Part shown: positions 57,115-64,000 of the stretch, piece after piece
Numbering within the stretch: position 1 is the stretch's first letter
Layout of the letters: each line of letters begins with the position of its first letter
Source: Musa acuminata AAA Group
Lineage: Eukaryota; Streptophyta; Magnoliopsida; Zingiberales; Musaceae
NCBI RefSeq assembly: GCF_036884655.1
Contig: NC_088339.1
Location: forward strand, 24,137,501 to 24,201,500
DNA length: 64,000 nucleotides
Direction: 5' to 3'
Position numbers and translations under genes: made by a program
Notes under the pieces: generated by a model
Database searches by the model: none
The model's input: the letters and a program-made list of their open reading frames with translations, nothing else
Told to the model about the DNA's origin: nothing

Positions 57115-57810
57115 GATCGTTCAAATGAACTAGTCGAGCGATCGAGCAGATGATCCGAGAACAATGGCTTGTCAATATGAAGACGACCGTGGCTAAGGTT
57201 GGTGTGAGGGAAAAGGTTGAGACGGTGCTCCATATATAGCTGCTCACCGTCAGCAACCTCGACGCTTGTGTGCTCGATTAGCATTGTCTCGAGGTCGATT
57301 CAGCGTGCTCCCCGGGCTTCGAAGACTTTAGACTGCTTCAAAACACGGCTGTTTACCAGTAAATCTTCGTTCATAAGGCTTTGACGGCAGAATGGTTTAA
57401 CGTTATCACATTTGCGTTGCCGTCATGCATGGACTGAGGAACAGCAACAGCTGCGTGGACGCGGTGGCCATGGTCGATCAAAGCAGAGGATCCAAGAAAG
57501 ATGGGTTATCAGTTCGAGGATGAATGAATGAAGCAAAGGTTGGTGTGCGGGAAAGGGCTGAGAGCTTACATATATATATATACATCTCATCACCGTCGAT
57601 CGCCGTCCAGTGTGTTCTGCATGTGTTTGAAGTCGATTCAAAGTATCCCCTTCTCTCCGGAGACTCTTATTCTCGTTCAAACCGTGACTGTTTACTTGAT
57701 CATATTCGTTCATCGTCTTCACAACATTTTGACGGACGACAAAACGTGGTTTAACGTTCCCACATTTGCATTGCCGTCTTGGACGGATGCGTCGCACGAA
57801 ATGACGGAAG
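56971..57810 (-). pseudogene. A-prime (56971..57437) and B-prime (57438..57810), unit 5
   Basis: The TA run in B-prime is two bases longer than in other units, which fuses two antisense frames into a spurious 133-codon ORF. Confidence 0.85.
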
Positions 57811-58028
57811 GAATCCATCCACATTTGATACTGTGAATAAATTGGATGGACAATTTCAATCCATTCCTTGTGCGTTACATTGAAAGGAGTATGTGGATCG
57901 ATGGCTCCACTTGACCGGGGGAGGAGGTGAGGATGGAGGAATATTTAGTTGTCCTCAGTGAGTACGATGGGTTCCACACATCAAGAATATGACGTACGTT
58001 TGTCGTGTGGGGTGCATTAAATTAATGT

Positions 58029-58846
58029 TCCACAAGACTTCTCTGATTTTTAAATTATAAATTAGCAAATAGCTAAACAGTTTAAGAATAAACACATAGA
58101 GAGATGTATAGAATGTATACTTGGAGAAATCATCCTTTTATAGCTTTTAAATTGGGGTATTTTTCTGGTATACATAGGAATACTCCTTTCAAATGTTGTG
58201 CCAACGGAGCATACTAATATTATACTGAATTACCACTTGCCAACTAAATGGGTATGATTTATGTCATCTCATCTTACCGAGAAGATTACCAAACGGTTTT
58301 TATAATAATTAATTATGTTCTATGCGTTTAAGTATTGATGGATTGCTTTAGATTTTGATTGTCAAATTATCTTATGTCAAATTTTAATTGACTATCAAAT
58401 CTAATCGTACTAATAAACTTGCCCAAAGATATTGGAAGATATTGGTAGCATAATCATATCTATAAATTCAATATCAAAAAGTGGAATACTAATTCAGAAC
58501 ATCTATGGTGTTAAGTTAAAGGACCAAATACACCACTGGAATGACAGAATCATTATTTGATAATGAGGTATCCTTAACCATTCGGCATTTCATGAACGAA
58601 TTAATCAATGAACTCATTCTCCAATGAGCATCTATACAATATCCCTAATGTCCCCACATGAGCAGCTATGAAACCAGCCACCTCTATCATATGGACGAGT
58701 ATATAGTACACTAGCTTATTCGGTTATCTCGATATCCATCTCGAGTAACATATGACTGGGATTCTTTAGGGTTTATGTTTAAAGGTGAATCGGTCTCAAT
58801 ATCGTTATCTTATCTCGATTTGATTCTCATTATACAAATTCATGAA

Positions 58847-58919
<73 letters not shown>

Positions 58920-59556
58920 AACAATATAAAGTGAGATAATATCATAATAATAATAATAAGAAAAAAGGTGTGTATCATATCACATGTGTCATCACTCACG
59001 TTATTGGCTTATAGGGCACCTATGACTAGTAATGTCACACTTAATTTAAAGTCAATCACCTACGTGCCTGAAACTTTTTTCAAAGACAATATGAGACAAT
59101 GGCTTTATCAATGGATCTGCGATGTTATCTTTGGATGAAACTTTTTTTACTACTATATCTCCTCGAGCCATGAATATCTCTAATAAGTTAGAAACTCCTC
59201 AGAATATTTCTGATGAGACCCGAATTCCCTCATTTGTGTAATTATCATATAGTTGTTACAATATAAAGGAATCGAATCCTTGCTACTCGACATAACTCTC
59301 AGATCTGTGATGAATTTCTTCATCCAGACTCTCTCCTTTATTGCCTCTAACATAGCAATATACTCTGCCTCTATGGTCAAGTCGACAATAGTATCTTGTT
59401 TGGAACTCTTCCAGCATATTGCTACATATATCCTGAATTAGACTTGTTGTTATTGACATCGAATTAGAAACTCGAGTCCATGTAACGCTCAACCCTCAGG
59501 CTACTACCTTTATATACTAGTAAAAGATTCTTTGTCATTCTCAAGTACTTGAGAAT
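58029..59556 (-). mobile_element. Copia-R remnant, unit 5
   Basis: As in unit 1, with a longer TA tract. Confidence 0.65.
58853..58917. repeat. (TA)n microsatellite, unit 5
   Basis: About 65 bases. Confidence 0.95.
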
Positions 59557-59704
59557 ATACTAGTAAAAGATATTTTGTCTGATTATATGGTTTTATTTAA
59601 TTAGATAAAATATTTTATAAATTTGATTAAATTTTGATATAATTATCCAATAGAGATGATTTTCACTCATAATATAATTTCTTAGGAGATGATATTCACT
59701 CATA

Positions 59705-59943
59705 ACCATGCAAGACTTGGATGGATACTGATGGTGGCTATCTCTCAAGAACAAGCTCTATGGATACCTTAATTTGGATGCAACTGTAGCAACTCATCGA
59801 TTGAAGTTTGTACCAACGTATTGATTTATATAACTTATTGAATATGTTAGCTTCTAATAGAACTCTCCTCGTGCCATTTGAGCATCTAAATTCACGATAA
59901 AACGATGGCTCGATGGTATATACTAACTTAGCTAATAAAGACT
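59705..59943 (+). repeat. Copied gene-A 3' flank, unit 5
   Basis: Forward orientation, as in unit 1. Confidence 0.8.
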
Positions 59944-60033
59944 TCTAAAAAATATTTTCATGTAAGATGAAACGAAGAATACTGTGACAGCCATCTCTCC
60001 CAGTGAAGCAACTTTAAGTTCTAGTGTTAGAAA

Positions 60034-60637
60034 TGATGGGGATATAAACAGGAATAACCTTTGTATAGGAACAAATACTAGAAGACCACAATACGCAGCA
60101 GAATAAAATGGAAACACAATCAAACAGAACACCATGATATATATGGAAAACTCCTTCAATGTGAAGGGTAAAAACCACGGGGCAAACTAGAGATAATCTA
60201 CTATGAGAATAATGAATGTACAAATCTCAATCTCTTGCCCAAAACCCTAGCAACAACCACAAGAGAATAACTAGGATACAAGGATCACGTCACTGCCCAC
60301 GATATCTAAAACCTCCCCAAGTAATCACAGCAAGAGTCTACTGTAGATTTGATCTAACCTGAGATGAGAACACTGCTAGATGATTGTGAACAGTTTCTCT
60401 GCGTTGTCCTTGTCTTCTTCCCTTTCTTTCTCTTCCTTTTCTGCCTTGTTCTCCTTCTTCTCTTTGGAATCTCGTGGCTCCAAAGATCTGCCTCGTTGCT
60501 GCCTTTTTATAGCTTTAATCTACCTCTAAAATGCAGCCACCACACCCCCTAATCTTAATTAGGGTTAGGTTAAGAGGGGGTGTGGACTGTGGGCTGATAA
60601 AGCCCACATGGGCTGAATATGGGCCATCAGCCCAACA
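60034..60637 (-). repeat. 3' LTR of Copia-M, unit 5
   Basis: Reads ACCACAATACG, shared only with unit 1. Confidence 0.92.
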
Positions 60638-60679
60638 ACCTCCCCCTTCAGCCCATAAGAGAGGTTGTCCCATGACTCC

Positions 60680-61009
60680 TCAATGTGAAGCCATGCCGAC
60701 CAACTGTCGGCATATCTCCTGTCTTTCTTTTGGTAAGGTCTTCGTCAACATGTCTGCTCCGTTGTCATCTGTATGAATTTTCTGAAGCTGCAACTGCTTT
60801 TCTTCCTGCTCACTCTCAACTGCTTCCTGGTAACTCTCTGGTTCACCTGCATTAGTAAGCATCACATACTCATCTGTAGAGTATCTTCTGGAAGGTTGAC
60901 GTTGTCTAGAAGATCTTCTCAACTGAGGTTCTGCGGGAACTTGCTCTCCTACTTCTTCTTGCTCAACATGTCCTACAGGTAAATCAACATCATGCTCTAC
61001 ACTATTTTC
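60680..61009 (-). pseudogene. Copia-M RNase H tail, unit 5
   Basis: GMASH end, as in units 1 and 2. Confidence 0.82.
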
Positions 61010-63280
61010 CTACACATCTCCCCCATAACCCTGATATACTGGAGGAATAACTGGGTCACAATCTGCTAATCCTTCTACAGAAGTCTTGGCTGGTGCCTTC
61101 TTTTTCAAATCCTCAAAGGTTTGATCCTCAAAGAAGACCACATCTCTGCTCCTGAACACCTTCTGCTTTTCTGGATCCCAAAGCCTGTAACCAAATTGAT
61201 CATGTGAGTAACCAAGAAAAATACATTCTTTAGACTTACCATCCAACTTGGACCTCTCATTATCTGGAACATGTGCAAATGCACGACAACCAAATACTCT
61301 CAAATGCCTGTAGGAAACATCTTTCTCTGACCATACTTGCTCTGCAACATCACCATCTAGGGCTGTACATGGTGATAAGTTGATCACATCAACTGCAGTC
61401 CTCAAAGCCTCATCCCAAAACCTTTTGGGTAGCTTGGCCTGTGAAAGCATACATCTGATCTTTTCCATGATGGTGCGGTTCATCCTCTCTGCAATTGCAT
61501 TATGCTGAGGTGTACCAGGAACTGTCATCTCATGTTGGATCCCATGTGACCTGCAATAGTCATTAAACAATCCCGTATATTCACCACCATTATCTGATCT
61601 TATGCATTTCAATTTCCTTTCTGTCTCCCTTTCAACCCTGGCATGAAACTCTTTGAAGACATTAATAACCTGATCTTTGGTCTTCAAAGCATAAGCCCAA
61701 ACTTTCCTGGAAAAATCATCTATAAAAGTGACAAAATAAAGTGCACCACTTATACCAAGAACATCAACAGATCCACCAGGAGTTTTTGTCCTCAAAGGAC
61801 CACATACATATGTATAAACACGGTCTAAGGCATGCATTTTTCTAGACAAAGCAGCACTAGCAAATGAAACTCTATGTTGTTTACTAGCCAAACAATCAAT
61901 ACAAGGGTTCAGATGTATACCTCTGAGATCTGGTAATACCTCTCTCTTGGAAAGAGCTTGCAGCCCCTTCTCGCTCATGTGTCCCAATCGCCTATGCCAC
62001 AACTCCATACTGAAGTCTTTCTCTGTAGCATTTAACTGCTCACCATAAGCTTTAGCCTGCAACCTGTACAAAGTATGACATTTCTTTCCACTAGCTATAA
62101 CAAGAGAACCCTTAATGAGCTTCCATTGCCCTCTGTGAAATCTGCTTTCATAGTCTTCATCATCTAGTCTTCCAACTGAAATTAAATTCAACCTCAAGTC
62201 AATCACATGCCTCACATCCTTAAGTACCAACTTGCAGTCAAGGTTGGTCTTTAAATGGATATCACCCATGCCAATGATGTCTGCTGTGCCATAGTTGCCC
62301 ATCTTGACAACACCAAAGTTTCCAGACCTGTATGTAGCAAAAAACTCTCTCCGAGGTGTAGCATGATAAGAAGCACCTGTGTCAATCACCCACTCAAGAT
62401 CCTGACACACACAAGAAAAAATATCATCGGAAGGAGACAAAATCAAATAATCACCACCCTGCACTGTAGCTGTAGTATTATCCTTTGACTCTGTAGACTC
62501 CACTTCTTTTTCCTTTTTCTTGTTCTTCTTAGGTTGCTTACATTGGTTCTTGTAATGTCCTTTCTCACCACAGTTATAGCAAACAATATCTTTTCTTGAT
62601 CTTGACTTGCTCCTACCCATACGTGAACTGCTTCTGGACTTTGACCTTCCTCTGTTCTCTGAGATAAGTGCGTGTGAATCATTCTGAGATGTTGTCGAAC
62701 TCTTTCTTCTCAACTCCTCATTCAACAAACTGCTTGTTACTTGACTTATAGTGACAATACCATCTGGCGCAGAATTACTAAGGGAAACCACCAGTGTCTC
62801 CCAACTTTCTGGTAATGAACTGAGAAGTAACAATGCCTGCAACTCATCATCAAGAGATATTTTCATAGAGGATAACTCGTTAGTAATACTCTGCATTTCA
62901 TTCAAATGCTCAGTAACAAAAGCACCCTCTCTATATTTTAGGTTCACAAGTTTTCTGATCAAAAAAGCTTTGTTGCCAGCTGTTTTTCTTTCATAGAGAC
63001 TTTCCAATTTTTTCCAAAGAGAATATGCAGAAATTTCAGTAGAAACATGGTGAAAGACACTATCATCAAGCCATTGTCTAATAAACCCAATTGTTTTTCG
63101 ATCTAACCTCTTCCACTCATCATCTGTCATAGTTGTAGGTTTTGCACTATCCCCTTGCAAAGGTCCATACAAATCTTTGCAATACAAGAGATCTTCCATT
63201 CTTGGTTTCCATATCATCCAATTATTTCCATTCAAACTAATCATGCGAGAAATATTACTGGCCTCCATGTTCAAATACAA
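61010..63280 (-). CDS. Copia-M gag-protease-integrase ORF, unit 5
   Basis: 756 codons; Phe121 as in units 3 and 4, private Asp752 to Tyr near the stop. Confidence 0.87.
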   Translation of the reverse strand: MYLNMEASNISRMISLNGNNWMIWKPRMEDLLYCKDLYGPLQGDSAKPTTMTDDEWKRLDRKTIGFIRQWLDDSVFHHVSTEISAYSLWKKLESLYERKTAGNKAFLIRKLVNLKYREGAFVTEHLNEMQSITNELSSMKISLDDELQALLLLSSLPESWETLVVSLSNSAPDGIVTISQVTSSLLNEELRRKSSTTSQNDSHALISENRGRSKSRSSSRMGRSKSRSRKDIVCYNCGEKGHYKNQCKQPKKNKKKEKEVESTESKDNTTATVQGGDYLILSPSDDIFSCVCQDLEWVIDTGASYHATPRREFFATYRSGNFGVVKMGNYGTADIIGMGDIHLKTNLDCKLVLKDVRHVIDLRLNLISVGRLDDEDYESRFHRGQWKLIKGSLVIASGKKCHTLYRLQAKAYGEQLNATEKDFSMELWHRRLGHMSEKGLQALSKREVLPDLRGIHLNPCIDCLASKQHRVSFASAALSRKMHALDRVYTYVCGPLRTKTPGGSVDVLGISGALYFVTFIDDFSRKVWAYALKTKDQVINVFKEFHARVERETERKLKCIRSDNGGEYTGLFNDYCRSHGIQHEMTVPGTPQHNAIAERMNRTIMEKIRCMLSQAKLPKRFWDEALRTAVDVINLSPCTALDGDVAEQVWSEKDVSYRHLRVFGCRAFAHVPDNERSKLDGKSKECIFLGYSHDQFGYRLWDPEKQKVFRSRDVVFFEDQTFEDLKKKAPAKTSVEGLADCDPVIPPVYQGYGGDV

Positions 63281-63315
63281 AAATTAAATCACCAAAACCC
63301 CGCTCTGATACCAGT

Positions 63316-63920
63316 TGATGGGGATATAAACAGGAATAACCTTTGTATAGGAACAAATACTAGAAGACCAAAATACGCAGCGGAATAAAATGGAAACACA
63401 ATCAAACAGAACACCAAGATATACGTGGAAAACTCCTTCAATGTGAAGGGTAAAAACCACGGGGCAAACTAGAGATAATCTACTATGAGAATAATGAATG
63501 TACAAATCTCAATCTCTTACCCAAAACCCTAGCAACAACCACAAGAGAATAACTGGGATATAAGGATCACGTCACTGCCCACAATATCTAAAACCTCCCC
63601 AAGTAATCACAGTAAGAGTCTACTGTAGATTTGATCTAACCTGAGATGAGAACACTGCTAGATGATTGTGAACAGTTTCTCTGCGTTGTCCTTGTCTTCT
63701 TCCCTTTCTTTCTCTTCCTTTTCTGCCTTGTTCTCCTTCTTCTCTTTGGAATCTCGTGGCTACAAAGATCTGCCTCGTTGCTGCCTTTTTATAGCTTTAA
63801 TCTGCCTCTAAAACGTAGCCACCACACCCCTCTAATCTTAATTAGGATTAGGTTAAGAGGGGGTGTGGGCTGTGGGCTGATAAAGCCCACATGGGCTGAA
63901 TATGGGCCATCAGCCCAACA
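63316..63920 (-). repeat. 5' LTR of Copia-M, unit 5
   Basis: Units 2-5 type; followed by AGAAA and about 75 bases of the next spacer before the window ends. Confidence 0.92.
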
Positions 63921-64000
63921 AGAAATAAGATCAATATATACACATATATAATGTAATATAATACAAGATGGAACTCTTTCATCTTCTGATTTAAAAGCCT

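Larger units (their letters stand above)
60034..63920 (-). mobile_element. Copia-M, unit 5
   Basis: 3' LTR 60034..60637, 5' LTR 63316..63920, primer site 63302..63313, AGAAA flanks. Confidence 0.93.
53983..64000. repeat. Array unit 5, cut by the window end
   Basis: About 190 bases short of a full unit, so the array or its right junction lies outside. It is a mosaic: gag like unit 2, Copia-M 3' LTR like unit 1, Copia-M gag like units 3 and 4. Confidence 0.95.

Noticed and set aside
57423..57824. 133-codon minus frame in unit 5
   Set aside because: Also created by a two-base change in a TA run; the other units break it.
13201..64000. CRISPR array or prokaryotic operon as the explanation of the regular repeats
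   Set aside because: The repeats are 10 kb units with retrotransposons, TATA boxes and spliced plant genes alongside; the sequence is eukaryotic.

Overview
The window is plant nuclear DNA, most likely from a commelinid monocot such as a banana or ginger relative or a palm. The first exon of the leftmost gene is very GC-rich, as is common in monocots. The genes have GT-AG introns, simple repeats are common, and the remainder is dominated by Ty1/Copia retrotransposon remains. The species is not identified.

Positions 1-12670 are ordinary gene space with four recognisable genes. A mitoferrin-type mitochondrial carrier lies on + in two exons with a 3.4 kb intron. An HSP90 co-chaperone p23 gene lies on + in six coding exons, the first of which holds only 5 coding bases. 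A type-2 non-specific lipid transfer protein lies on - with a clear TATA box. A 70-residue secreted cysteine-containing peptide (here 'gene A') lies on + with its own TATA box. Introns and spacers hold short tandem duplications, CT/GA/TA microsatellites and one foldback (MITE-like) element.

From about 13201 to the right edge, the window is a head-to-tail array of about 10.2 kb units: four complete (starting at 13201, 23377, 33583 and 43790) and a fifth (53983) cut by the window end. In order, each unit contains: (1) a promoter plus signal-peptide exon of a gene-A paralogue ('B'), cut at codon 36 by an LTR insertion; (2) a 5' half of a Copia element on + ('Copia-P'), with a 361 bp LTR, Met-tRNA-type primer site, gag, and a protease/integrase full of stops; (3) an inverted gene-A copy ('A-prime') fused to the Copia-P end; (4) an inverted promoter and start of a B-like copy ('B-prime'); (5) the 3' remains of another Copia on - ('Copia-R': RNase H end plus LTR-like sequence with a TA tract); (6) a forward copy of the gene-A 3' flank; (7) a Copia element on - ('Copia-M', 3887 bp) with both LTRs, 5 bp target duplications, primer site and purine tract, a 756-codon gag-protease-integrase frame, and no reverse transcriptase.

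The two Copia-M LTRs differ at about 16 positions within one unit, while whole units differ at only a few positions per kb or less. The element therefore inserted before the array expanded. Variants are shared between units in mutually incompatible patterns, which points to unequal exchange or conversion inside the array. No active mobile element is evident. The most interesting possibilities are a locally amplified set of secreted-peptide derivatives (truncated, chimeric and inverted) that keep promoters and signal peptides, and the hairpin or small-RNA potential of their inverted arrangement.
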